Shown: one piece after another, positions 26,107-34,822 of the stretch | Numbering within the stretch: position 1 is the first letter of the stretch | Layout: every line of letters begins with the position of its first letter | Source of the DNA: Nitrospirales bacterium | GTDB taxonomy: Bacteria; Nitrospirota; Nitrospiria; Nitrospirales; UBA8639 | Direction of reading: 5' to 3' | Assembly (NCBI GenBank): GCA_022825885.1 | Contig: JAJDVY010000041.1 | Span: 1-64,000 of the forward strand | DNA: 64,000 nucleotides | Position numbers and translations under genes: made by a program | Notes under the pieces: model-generated | What the model saw: the letters and a program-made list of their open reading frames with translations, nothing else | Told to the model about the DNA's origin: nothing | The model's database searches: none

Positions 26107-27416
26107 TGACTCAATCTTTCACTATTGAACGCGTGGTTGCCGGTGGCTGGGGCCTCTCCCGGTCGGATTCCATGGTGACGTTCGTCCGGGGTGGATTGCC
26201 GGGCGAAGTGGTCACGGCTGTCCCCGGCGACCGGCGTTCCGATTACCAGTTCGCCACTCTCAAAGAAGTTCACGAAGCGTCACCCCATCGCGTGCAGGCT
26301 CCATGTGCCGTCTATGAAGACTGTGGGGGCTGCCAATTTCAACATGTTCGCTATGAGGCACAATTACAGTATAAGCAGGACATGTTGGAAGAAGCGTTTT
26401 TGCGTATCGGCCGGATCGGGCAGGCGGTCTTCAAGGATCCCGTTCCGTCTCCCTTACCCTATGAATACCGGCGAAGGGTTCGTTTCAGGGTGTTTCAACG
26501 TCACGGAACGTTTCACCTGGGATTCGTTCGTGAACGGTCGCACAGCCCGGTCAACGGAGCGGGCTGCCTGTTGGTTTCAAAGGCCATGGCACTGGTGATT
26601 GAAATCATCGAAGAACGGTTGGCACATCTGCGCAAACTTCCCGCGTTTCTCTCACACGTGGAAATTCGATCCTCCGACGCGTTCGAGACACACCTGATCC
26701 TCTGCACGGTGCCTCGTGCGTCGCCACACCAGGCACACGGCCTGCTGGCATTGTTTGAAGACGTTCCTTCCGTGGTTGGCTGCGTCCTGACCTCCTCGTC
26801 CGTGACGGCATCTCAAAGCCGACACGTGAGGCGAGTCGTCAGGGGAGAGCCGCATCTGTTTGAACGCTTCCAGGATCTGGTTGTTCGAATCAGTGACCGG
26901 TCCTTCATGCAGGCAAATTGGGCGGTTTATTCGATCATCTTCCAAACGGTCGTCGATTGGCTCAATTCGGAGGATGGGCCGGTTCGCGTGCTTGAACTCT
27001 ATGCCGGAGTCGGATGCCTGGGATTGGGTTTGGCAAAAAACGGAGCGTTGGTCACGGAAATCGAGGAAAATCCTTATGCCGTGGCCGATGCCAAACGATC
27101 GGCCTCTCACAACCACGTCGGTCGTTACCGTATCCGCACGGCCAAAGTCGAGGACTTTTTAGAGACGGTGGCCACGGACGAATACGACGTGATCGTGATG
27201 GACCCGCCGCGCGCGGGGTTGAGTCGACAATGCGCCGAGTCCCTGGAGCGTATCCGGGTGCCCCGCATGCTGTATCTTTCCTGTGACGCTTCCTCTTTGG
27301 CTCGAGATCTCAACCGTCTGTGTGCGAACCAATACCGCGTCGGGCGAGTTCAGGCATTTGATATGTTCCCTCAGACCGCGCAAATCGAAACCCTGGTCGA
27401 ACTTGTTCGTACGTAA
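26106..27416 (+). CDS. rlmD: 23S rRNA (uracil-5-)-methyltransferase RlmD/RumA-like
   Basis: The 436-residue enzyme methylates C5 of a uracil in RNA (23S U1939 in Escherichia coli; tRNA in some relatives) using S-adenosylmethionine. It has an N-terminal TRAM-like beta barrel (about 1-60), the [4Fe-4S] cluster motif C-x5-C-x2-C in CAVYEDCGGC, the SAM site LELYAGVGCLGLGLA, the DPPRAG loop and the catalytic Cys in YLSCDASSLARDL. All key residues are present. The ATG overlaps the ntrX stop by one base, so it is coupled to that gene, though no functional link is apparent. Confidence 0.9.
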   Translation: MTQSFTIERVVAGGWGLSRSDSMVTFVRGGLPGEVVTAVPGDRRSDYQFATLKEVHEASPHRVQAPCAVYEDCGGCQFQHVRYEAQLQYKQDMLEEAFLRIGRIGQAVFKDPVPSPLPYEYRRRVRFRVFQRHGTFHLGFVRERSHSPVNGAGCLLVSKAMALVIEIIEERLAHLRKLPAFLSHVEIRSSDAFETHLILCTVPRASPHQAHGLLALFEDVPSVVGCVLTSSSVTASQSRHVRRVVRGEPHLFERFQDLVVRISDRSFMQANWAVYSIIFQTVVDWLNSEDGPVRVLELYAGVGCLGLGLAKNGALVTEIEENPYAVADAKRSASHNHVGRYRIRTAKVEDFLETVATDEYDVIVMDPPRAGLSRQCAESLERIRVPRMLYLSCDASSLARDLNRLCANQYRVGRVQAFDMFPQTAQIETLVELVRT

Positions 27417-27461
27417 GACGGGTTGTTGAATCAGTGAGTCGTTAGGTATGGAGATGTCGTC

Positions 27462-28088
27462 ATGAGTGTGCTCCGGCTCGGCGTCCTTGTTTCAGGGAGA
27501 GGCTCCAATCTTCAAGCCATCATTAATGAGATTGAAGCAGGAACGCTCAAAGCCGAGATCGCGGTCGTCATCAGTAACAAACACGGTGTCCCGGCCTTGG
27601 ATCGCGCTGAACGTCATGGGCTCAACGCCGTTTTTCTCGATCCGAAAGCCGTGGCGGATACGCCGGACCCTCGGCAGACCTATGATCAAATATTGCTGGA
27701 GACCTTGCAGCGTCACCAGGTCCAGTTGGTCGTGTTGGCGGGCTACATGAAAATGATCACTTCCATTCTCATCGATTCGTATGAATTGCGAATCATGAAC
27801 ATTCATCCTTCACTGCTTCCGAGTTTTCCCGGCTTGCACGCCCAACGGCAGGCTTTGCACCATGGGGTGAAAGTCGCCGGTTGTACGGTTCATTTTGTGA
27901 CGGAAGGCATGGATACGGGCCCCATCATTCTGCAACAAGCCGTGCCCGTGGAAGAAGGCGATACGGAAGAGGATTTGTCGGAACGAATCCTGAAAGTGGA
28001 GCATGACCTGTTCCCCAGGGCCATCCGTTTGTTTGCGGAGGGGCGATTGCGTGTGACGGGTCGGACCGTCCGGCTAAGCGATGCTTGA
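27462..28088 (+). CDS. purN: Phosphoribosylglycinamide formyltransferase
   Basis: PurN transfers a formyl group from 10-formyltetrahydrofolate to GAR, the third step of purine synthesis. The 208-residue product has the N-terminal phosphate loop VSGRGSNLQAI, the catalytic triad region with NIHPSLLPSFPGLHA, the following conserved His in CTVHFVTEG and Asp in MDTGPII. Length is normal. purL and purF are about 31 kb further along, so the pathway genes are scattered. tRNA-Ala follows at 43 bp. Confidence 0.96.
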   Translation: MSVLRLGVLVSGRGSNLQAIINEIEAGTLKAEIAVVISNKHGVPALDRAERHGLNAVFLDPKAVADTPDPRQTYDQILLETLQRHQVQLVVLAGYMKMITSILIDSYELRIMNIHPSLLPSFPGLHAQRQALHHGVKVAGCTVHFVTEGMDTGPIILQQAVPVEEGDTEEDLSERILKVEHDLFPRAIRLFAEGRLRVTGRTVRLSDA

Positions 28089-28131
28089 TTTGATTGCAGG
28101 GCACCGCCCCTTTTGGTAGAGTGCGAGACGT

Positions 28132-28207
28132 GGGGGGCTAGCTCAGTTGGGAGAGCACAACGTTCGCAACGTTGGGGTCGGGGGTTCAAGTCCCCTGCCC
28201 TCCACCA
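28132..28207 (+). tRNA. tRNA-Ala(CGC)
   Basis: A 76-nt cloverleaf: acceptor GGGGGGC (28132-28138) pairs with GCCCTCC (28197-28203) with one G-U, D arm GCTCAGTTGGGAGAGC, anticodon stem CAACG/CGTTG around TTCGCAA with anticodon CGC, and T loop TTCAAGT. Discriminator A and CCA are encoded. Confidence 0.97.
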
Positions 28208-28262
28208 AATTCCGTTTTTGCCCGCGGCGCCGGATGTGTGACCGCCACGGCGGTGGAGTTGG

Positions 28263-28325
28263 TTGACAAGAGAGGAAAATTTTTTTCGATAATTCTTAAC
28301 AAAGTTTCTAAACATTTAGAAGAAT
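28263..28325 (+). promoter_or_regulatory. Promoter and candidate Rrf2 operator
   Basis: TTGACA at 28263-28268 is a perfect -35, with GATAAT at 28288-28293 as a possible -10 (19-nt spacing, longer than ideal). Downstream, TTCTAAACATTTAGAA at 28306-28321 is a perfect 7-bp inverted repeat with a 2-nt centre. It ends 4 nt before the ATG and covers where the ribosome-binding site would be. It is a natural site for autoregulation by the Rrf2 protein. Confidence 0.6.
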
Positions 28326-28814
28326 ATGAAGCTTTCGAGAAAAAGCGAATACGGATTGCGAGCCTTGCTTGAGTTGACCAAGGCGTACGATCAGCCGGCG
28401 TTGCGACGGTCTGACATTGCGGAAGCCCAACAAATTCCCGTGGGGTTTTTGGAAACGATTCTGTTGGAATTGAAGCGGGCGGGGATCCTGGGAAGTCGTC
28501 CCGGCGTTCAGGGGGGGTACAAGTTGATTAAGCATCCGGAGGACGTGTCCCTGGGACAGGTGATTCGCATCCTGGACGGTCCTCTTGCACCGATTGCCTG
28601 TGTGAGTCAGACGGCTTATCAAACGTGTCAGGATTGTCCGTATTCCGGGGACAGGGAATGTCCGATTCAAGAAGTCATGTTCGAAGTCAGGAATGCCGTT
28701 GCCAACGTGTTGGACCGGTACACGTTGAAAGCATTTTACAACCGGGAGCGAAGTCGTCGACTCGGGAAATCCTCGAAGCATCGAAAGGGGAGCGCGCCGA
28801 GCAGGATTCAATAA
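28326..28814 (+). CDS. Rrf2-family transcriptional regulator
   Basis: The 162-residue protein begins MKLSRKSEYGLRALLELTKAY, the standard Rrf2 winged-helix opening, with the recognition helix around PVGFLETILLELKRAG. After the DNA-binding half it has four cysteines: CVSQ near residue 92, then CQDCPYSGDREC. These could hold an Fe-S cluster as in IscR, NsrR or RirA, although the spacing is its own. The C-terminal 25 residues are strongly basic. Together with DUF2061 immediately downstream it may sense sulfur or redox status. A perfect palindrome precedes the gene. Confidence 0.9.
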   Translation: MKLSRKSEYGLRALLELTKAYDQPALRRSDIAEAQQIPVGFLETILLELKRAGILGSRPGVQGGYKLIKHPEDVSLGQVIRILDGPLAPIACVSQTAYQTCQDCPYSGDRECPIQEVMFEVRNAVANVLDRYTLKAFYNRERSRRLGKSSKHRKGSAPSRIQ

Positions 28815-28824
28815 GGAGTGGTCT

Positions 28825-29046
28825 ATGGATACACATCTTCGAAGCGTGGTCAAAGGTATCAGTTGGCGGATCCTGGCGACCATGGTCACCACGACCGTTG
28901 TGTTTCTGTATTCGGGTGAATTGGCGGCGGCGGCTATCGTCGGCTCTCTCGACGCCCTGGTTAAAATCGTCCTGTACTGGGGGCATGAACGTGTATGGCA
29001 ATGGGTCACGTGGGGCCGTATCCTCCCCACGGTTACCTCGCCCTAG
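28825..29046 (+). CDS. DUF2061 small membrane protein
   Basis: The 73-residue protein has two membrane segments (about 15-32 and 36-52) and the DUF2061 pattern: SVVKGISWRILATMVTTTVV at the start and YWGHERVWQWVTWG near the end. The family is found in many bacteria beside sulfate-assimilation genes, but its function is not known. It is 10 bp after the Rrf2 regulator with AAGGAG before the ATG, so they form one operon. The 155 bp after it hold nothing recognisable. Confidence 0.88.
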   Translation: MDTHLRSVVKGISWRILATMVTTTVVFLYSGELAAAAIVGSLDALVKIVLYWGHERVWQWVTWGRILPTVTSP

Positions 29047-29201
29047 TAGGGATAGCCGCCGAATCCTGTACGAGTTTCAATGCTCCTGACCGGATTTTTT
29101 GCCGTTGTTTCGTCAGTCCCGCCTGTCCGGTTTGAACGTTGCGTTCCTTCCCTTCACCGTTTTCAGGCAATGGATTGTTTGTCTCGCGATCTTTTGTGGT
29201 G

Positions 29202-30038
29202 CTAGCGCCCAATCTCTCCCAGGGGCTGTTCCGTGACGAGAGAGGCTCCTCTTGGGTTTTGACTGAAGGTGTTACAGGACAGGAGTTGGTCAAGCTCCGG
29301 CGTTGACTTGGAGTCGGGGGTCATGACCAGTCCCCAGTGGCAGTTGTCGTAACATGCATTTTCCAGGATCAACGCCTGGGCTCCATGGAACAGGAGCATG
29401 CCGCTGAGCATATTGTGACGGCAGACGTTCTTGAGAAAATCCGGCCGCGTTCCATCGTCCCTGACAGCCAAGCCAAAATGGTGATTTTCAAAGCAGATGT
29501 TTTGGGCCAGATAGGGTTGTGCGCCGGCGAAACAGAAAATGCCTGATTCACGATTCCGGCATACCTCGTTTTCGATAAGGGACGGCCGGCAGTTTGGGCC
29601 ATAAATCACGATTCCCGAGAGAAGGCCTTCGGTGGCCCGGCATTGGGTAATCGTACAGGTGGAGTCAAAGATATTGATCGCGGAATGCTGGTCACTTCCG
29701 ACGTAACGAAACGTGATGCCGGTAATGCGTCCGCTGGGAACCTGTTGCAAATACAAGGGACCGCTTCGGCGGCTGAAGATTTGGACGTGGTCCCGCCCGG
29801 CCCCGATCAAGTGAATGGGGTGTTGCGTGCCGAAGAGACGGTCTTCATAGATGCCCGGACGAACGAAAATCTGGTCTTCCGGTCCCGCATCTTTCAAGGC
29901 CGCACTTGGGCGTGGATAACAGGCGGGGTCGGCGTGATCCACAATAAAAGTTTTGCCGCCCTCGGGATTCGGAGGCGGTTCGCTGAGTACGGGTGGATTC
30001 CGGAAGGAATCCGAAGGTGACGAGCGGTCTTCAGGCAT
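29202..30038 (-). CDS. Right-handed parallel beta-helix repeat protein
   Basis: The 278-residue protein has the repeated turn pattern of pectin-lyase-like beta helices (SAINIFDSTCTITQC, GIVIYGPNCRPSLIENEVC, GIFCFAGAQPYLAQNICF, GLAVRDDGTRPDFLKNVC, GMLLFHGAQALILENACY), each coil 22-24 residues. The pattern matches NosD/CASH-type helices. No signal peptide is seen. No carbohydrate-active residues can be assigned, so it may be a structural or binding protein. Several coils carry Asn-x-Cys, suggesting an internal Cys/Asn ladder. It is divergent from the porin gene. Confidence 0.82.
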   Translation of the reverse strand: MPEDRSSPSDSFRNPPVLSEPPPNPEGGKTFIVDHADPACYPRPSAALKDAGPEDQIFVRPGIYEDRLFGTQHPIHLIGAGRDHVQIFSRRSGPLYLQQVPSGRITGITFRYVGSDQHSAINIFDSTCTITQCRATEGLLSGIVIYGPNCRPSLIENEVCRNRESGIFCFAGAQPYLAQNICFENHHFGLAVRDDGTRPDFLKNVCRHNMLSGMLLFHGAQALILENACYDNCHWGLVMTPDSKSTPELDQLLSCNTFSQNPRGASLVTEQPLGEIGR

Positions 30039-30137
30039 GACGATAAATTCTATAACACAGCCTGCTTGTGAGATTCAGCATATCATTCCAGCAATTTTGT
30101 CTTGACTGTCCCCCTGACTTGTTGTAAAAAACCGACA

Positions 30138-30233
30138 TTGCTGAGACATCGGCGTCTCGGCAGTACAATTTTTGTATTCAAAGGACGATGAAGTCCTCAG
30201 CCACGTAAAAAGGGGTTGGGGGCTTTTTTTTTT
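30138..30233 (+). promoter_or_regulatory. Structured leader with terminator-like end before the porin-amt genes
   Basis: Three hairpins stand in a row: TGCTGAGAC/GTCTCGGCA (30138-30161, 9 bp with one G-U), TACAA/TTGTA (30163-30175) and AGGAC/GTCCT (30182-30197). They are followed by AGCC...GGCT and a run of ten T (30224-30233). This resembles an attenuator or riboswitch ending in an intrinsic terminator, 113 bp before the porin start. The remaining parts of this 308-bp divergent gap (30039-30346) show no further feature. It did not match any riboswitch I know. Confidence 0.45.
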
Positions 30234-30346
30234 GGTTTCGTGGTGGACGAGCAGAAGCCAAAGCTTTTTATTCACGAAGAAATGGCGCGGGGAGTGAGCC
30301 GCATAATTCAGGTGTCAATGACGAATTTGCAAAAGGAGAACCGACA

Positions 30347-31513
30347 ATGCCTAAACAGATGATGACACATGTGGTTTTGTTTGTTTTCAGTATTGCGGTC
30401 GTTGGGTGGTTTCTCATGTCGCCAATGACTTCCGTCGCGCTGGCTGACGATGAATTGGCAGACAAACTCAACCTGTCGCTGTACGGCTACGTGGAAACGT
30501 CGTATACGCAGAATTTCAACAATCCTTCCACTGGCGTGAACAACAATCGGAGTTTTGACGGAGACGCGAATTCCTTTCGGCCCAACATGGCGCAACTTGT
30601 TCTGGAGAAAGTCGCGAGTCCCGGAGGGGCCTTGACTGACAGGGCAGGGTTCCGGCTCAAACTGAATTTCGGGGAAGACGCCAAGTTTACCGGTGGTACA
30701 GGCAACGACGACTTTGACTTTCAGGAAGCCTACGTCCAATACATGCCGGCGGATAATTTCACGCTACAAGCGGGGCGTATGAATACGCTGATCGGATATG
30801 AAGTGATCGAAAGTCCGCTCAACCCGAATTTTTCCCGTTCGTTCCTGTTCGGTATCGGGGAACCGTTTACCGTGACGGGGCTTCGCGCCTCTATTGATTT
30901 CTCGGAATCCGCCTCGTTGGCCGTCAGCGCGATTAATTCCTTTAAAGGGCTGCAAAGAGATGAGAACAACGGCAAGTCGGTTGAGGCCCTTCTTTCTCTT
31001 ACACCCCAGGATAACGTTGGGGTTTCCATATTCGGCTTCTGGGGGCCTGAGGATAGCTCTTTTGGAGAAGAAAGTGCGGATCGCATGCAGGTCGGAGGCA
31101 TCCTCGACGTGCAGGCCACCGATCAACTGGAACTCGTGTTGGAGGGCTACTATGGGAATCAGGCAGTTCCTGGTCAGCAGAATGCCCGGTGGAACGGCGT
31201 GGCAGGCTACGCTATTTATGACTTCAACGACCAGTGGGGACTGCATGCCCGGGCAGAAGTGTTTGAGGACCCAGCCGGTTACTTCTCTTGCTTTGGCGAT
31301 GAAACGATAAGCAATGCCCAGGTTTGTCCTGCCGGAGCCGCCGATCAAACGTTGTGGGAGACCACGTGGACCCTGCAATACAAGCCGGTTCCCAATCTCA
31401 TTACCCGTGCTGAATTCCGTTACGACAGGTCAGACAGAAACACCTTTAGTGATGGTGACGGTGTGACAGACAGTCAATCAACTTTGGCAGGAGAGATGAT
31501 CTTCCTCTTTTAG
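30347..31513 (+). CDS. Outer-membrane porin, OmpL-like (bbp2 type)
   Basis: The 388-residue protein has a signal peptide ending near ALA-DD (about residue 34) and a body of alternating strands with aromatic girdles. LNLSLYGYVETSYTQNFNNP near the start, FQEAYVQYMPADNFTLQAGRM and GYEVIESPLNPNFSRSFLFG in the middle, and a C-terminal Phe (MIFLF) fit the bbp2/OmpL-like porin family. Members of this family are often encoded next to ammonium transporters, as here. It may let ammonium or small nitrogen compounds cross the outer membrane. AAAAGGAGAAC precedes the ATG. Confidence 0.85.
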   Translation: MPKQMMTHVVLFVFSIAVVGWFLMSPMTSVALADDELADKLNLSLYGYVETSYTQNFNNPSTGVNNNRSFDGDANSFRPNMAQLVLEKVASPGGALTDRAGFRLKLNFGEDAKFTGGTGNDDFDFQEAYVQYMPADNFTLQAGRMNTLIGYEVIESPLNPNFSRSFLFGIGEPFTVTGLRASIDFSESASLAVSAINSFKGLQRDENNGKSVEALLSLTPQDNVGVSIFGFWGPEDSSFGEESADRMQVGGILDVQATDQLELVLEGYYGNQAVPGQQNARWNGVAGYAIYDFNDQWGLHARAEVFEDPAGYFSCFGDETISNAQVCPAGAADQTLWETTWTLQYKPVPNLITRAEFRYDRSDRNTFSDGDGVTDSQSTLAGEMIFLF

Positions 31514-31556
31514 AGAAATTTAGAGAAATTTTCAAACATTGATGGGGAGGGAGAAA

Positions 31557-32861
31557 ATGAAAGACAAGATGATTTCATTAAAATATATAAGTATTTTATT
31601 CTCAGCATTAATACTTTGTTTCATTGCCGGGTCGGCTTTGGCTGACGAAGGCACCGCAGCGATCAGCGCAGGGGACACGAGTTGGCTCCTGACTTCTTCC
31701 GCGTTGGTGCTTGCCATGATTATTCCGGGTCTGGCCCTTTTTTATGGAGGGATGGTGCGCGACAAGAACGTGCTGAGCACCATGATGTACAGTTTTATCT
31801 CGGTGTGCGTGGTCAGCGTAGTCTGGGTCATGTGGGGCTATACCATCGCTTTTGGCACGGACGTGGGAGGCATCGTCGGCAGTTTCGAGTTTCTGTGGTC
31901 GAATGGCGTCGGGCCGGAGGCCTTTCCGGGCACGGCCGTCCCGCACCTGGCTTTCATGGTGTTCCAACTCATGTTCGCCGGGATTACGGTGGCTCTGATC
32001 AGCGGGGCCATTGCGGAACGTATGAAGTTCGGTGCGTTCGTCCTTTTTGCGGTCCTGTGGGTGACCTTGATCTATGCGCCGCTTGCCCATTGGGTCTGGG
32101 GCGGCGGATGGTTGGGTGAATTGGGAGCCTTGGATTTTGCCGGCGGCACCGTCGTCCACATCAGTTCGGGCGTGGCGGCCTTGGCCGCGGCGTTGGTCCT
32201 TGGAAAACGGCATGGCTATGGGACGGAAAAGATGGCTCCCCATAACCTGCCTTTTACCGTGGTTGGGGCGGCTTTGTTATGGGTCGGATGGTTCGGGTTC
32301 AACGCGGGGAGCGCGTTGGCGGCCGATGGGGTTGCCGCAGGGGCTTTTGTCGCCACCCACGTGGCCACGTCTGCCGGTGTCCTGGGGTGGCTCGCGGTGG
32401 AATGGATGTACACCGGCAAGCCAACGGCCCTGGGTGGGGCAAGTGGTGCCATTGCCGGGTTGGTGGCGATCACGCCCGCGGCGGGTTTTGTCGGCCCGAT
32501 TTCCTCTATTTGGATCGGTTTCGTCGCCGGGGTGGTCTGTTATTTAGCCGTAGTATGGAAATCCAAATTCGGCTATGATGATGCCCTCGACGTCCTGGGT
32601 ATTCACGGCATCGGAGGCACGTGGGGGGCCATTGCCACGGGACTCTTTGCCAGTGTTGGTGGGGCCACCGGCCTGTTTTTCGGTAATCCGGGACAAGTGT
32701 TTATTCAAGCCGTGGGCGTCGGAGCCACTTGGGTCTTTTCGTTTGTAGGGACCTTTATTCTGTTGAAAGTGTTGGATGCGGTGATCGGCCTTCGCGTAGG
32801 CAGGGAAGAAGAAATCATAGGACTTGACCTGAGTGAACACAGCGAACGCGCATATACTTAG
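31557..32861 (+). CDS. amtB: Ammonium transporter Amt (first copy)
   Basis: The 434-residue protein has a signal peptide (about 1-29) and eleven membrane helices. Family marks are DTSWLLTSSALVLAMIIPGLALFYGGMVR at the first helix, the conserved twin-His pore region (ITVALISGAIAERMKF, later HISSGVAALAAALVLG and IHGIGGTWGAIATGLFA) and the Asp in GLDLSEHSERAYT at the cytoplasmic tail that binds PII. It is the first of two Amt genes with glnB between. The ATG follows GGGGAGGGAG. The first 75 bp are much richer in A/T than the rest. Confidence 0.96.
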   Translation: MKDKMISLKYISILFSALILCFIAGSALADEGTAAISAGDTSWLLTSSALVLAMIIPGLALFYGGMVRDKNVLSTMMYSFISVCVVSVVWVMWGYTIAFGTDVGGIVGSFEFLWSNGVGPEAFPGTAVPHLAFMVFQLMFAGITVALISGAIAERMKFGAFVLFAVLWVTLIYAPLAHWVWGGGWLGELGALDFAGGTVVHISSGVAALAAALVLGKRHGYGTEKMAPHNLPFTVVGAALLWVGWFGFNAGSALAADGVAAGAFVATHVATSAGVLGWLAVEWMYTGKPTALGGASGAIAGLVAITPAAGFVGPISSIWIGFVAGVVCYLAVVWKSKFGYDDALDVLGIHGIGGTWGAIATGLFASVGGATGLFFGNPGQVFIQAVGVGATWVFSFVGTFILLKVLDAVIGLRVGREEEIIGLDLSEHSERAYT

Positions 32862-32880
32862 ACTCCGGATCAATTCATGA

Positions 32881-33300
<420 letters not shown>

Positions 33301-33464
33301 CCGGGTTTTTCAAAACCATTTGAACGCCCCGCCATGGAGTAGGGGCCGTTATTGAAATATCCGGGGGTGGCTTCAAGTTCTGAATGCCCCGGCAACGGAT
33401 TGTTTGTGACGGTTTGCATGTCCGGCCGCGCCGGTTCATATAACTCTTAACCTGAGGTGGAACC

Positions 33465-34763
33465 GTGAAGCACTCGACCTTCTCATTGATGTGGCTATTG
33501 GTTGTGATTCTGAGCGTATCGTGCGGGCCGGCGACCGGATGGGCCCAGGACGGTACTCCGGGAGCTATTGATACCGGCGATACGGCGTGGATCCTGGTGT
33601 CGTCTGCATTCGTGTTATGCATGACTTTGCCGGGGCTGGCACTGTTTTACGGCGGCCTCGTCCGGAGCAAGAACGTACTTGGGACGCTTGCGCATACCGC
33701 CGTCATCCTGTGCCTGATCAGCATCGTGTGGGTGCTGATCGGCTATTCACTGGCATTCGGGACTGACGTTGGCGGGATGATCGGCAGCTTGGAATTTCTC
33801 GGCTTGATGGGTGTGGGACAGGAGGCGTTTCCCGGTACGGGCATCCCACATCTGGTTTTTATGGTGTTTCAACTCATGTTCGCGGCCATCACCGTGGCCC
33901 TGATCACCGGCAGCTTTGCCGAGAGGATGAAGTTCACGGCGTTGCTCCTGTTCGCCGTGCTTTGGTCAGTCCTGATTTATTCGCCTCTTGCCCACTGGGT
34001 CTGGGGAGGCGGGTGGCTGGCAGAGATGGGCGCATTGGACTTTGCCGGAGGCGCCGTGGTGCACATCAGTTCGGGCTTCGCCGCGCTCGTCTGCGCGTTG
34101 GTGTTGGGAGCGCGGAAGGGCTACGGGGTTGAATCCATGTTGCCGCACAATCTGCCCATGACGGTCCTGGGAACGGGCCTGCTGTGGTTCGGGTGGTTTG
34201 GGTTCAACGCAGGGAGCGCCTTGGGCGCCAATGGGGGCGCGGCGACGGCTTTTGTGGCCACCCATATTGCGGCGTGTGCCGGCGGGTGTAGTTGGATGGC
34301 AGCGGAATGGTTTCGCACGGGCAAACCCACCATGCTTGGCGTGGCCAGCGGCATTATCGCAGGCCTGGCGACCGTCACCCCCGGTGCCGGATTCCTTTCG
34401 CCCTTGTCGGCGTTACTGATTGGACTCGTGGCGGGCGTTCTCTGTTACGCCGGAGTTGTCTTGAAAATCAGACTCGGGTACGATGACTCGCTTGACGTGG
34501 TGGCTATCCACGGGTTGGGAGGATTTACCGGAATCCTGGCCACCGGGCTGTTTGCCTCGGTCGGAGCCCAGGGGTTGTTTTTTGGAAACCCGGGCCAATT
34601 CATGGTGCAAGTCGTGTTGGCCTTTTCCACGCTCGTGTTTGTCTTGGTGGGAACGTTTGTGATTTTGAAAATCGTCGACGTTCTGGTCGGCCTTCGAGTT
34701 TCACCTGAAGACGAAGAAGTCGGGCTCGATTTGAGCCAGCATAGTGAGCGCGCCTATTCCTGA
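33465..34763 (+). CDS. amtB: Ammonium transporter Amt (second copy)
   Basis: The 432-residue Amt starts at GTG (GAGGTGG upstream) with a signal peptide (about 1-28). It carries the same pore and helix marks as the first copy, including FGTDVGGMIGSLEF, PHLVFMVFQLMFAAITVALI, the later His region and the C-terminal GLDLSQHSERAYS that contacts PII. The two copies are clearly paralogous but differ enough to be an old duplication. The different N-termini and inner segments might give different affinity for ammonium. It is followed closely by glnA. Confidence 0.95.
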   Translation: MKHSTFSLMWLLVVILSVSCGPATGWAQDGTPGAIDTGDTAWILVSSAFVLCMTLPGLALFYGGLVRSKNVLGTLAHTAVILCLISIVWVLIGYSLAFGTDVGGMIGSLEFLGLMGVGQEAFPGTGIPHLVFMVFQLMFAAITVALITGSFAERMKFTALLLFAVLWSVLIYSPLAHWVWGGGWLAEMGALDFAGGAVVHISSGFAALVCALVLGARKGYGVESMLPHNLPMTVLGTGLLWFGWFGFNAGSALGANGGAATAFVATHIAACAGGCSWMAAEWFRTGKPTMLGVASGIIAGLATVTPGAGFLSPLSALLIGLVAGVLCYAGVVLKIRLGYDDSLDVVAIHGLGGFTGILATGLFASVGAQGLFFGNPGQFMVQVVLAFSTLVFVLVGTFVILKIVDVLVGLRVSPEDEEVGLDLSQHSERAYS

Positions 34764-34822
34764 AGAAGTCTTCGTATTGGCGCTGTACAACAAAACCTAT
34801 TGTGTGAAGAAGGAGGTATGGA

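Noticed and set aside
30181-30233. Glutamine riboswitch (glnA RNA) before the porin
   Set aside because: GGACGATGAAGTCC only partly resembles the conserved GGACGGAAGUAGG block and the order of elements is wrong.
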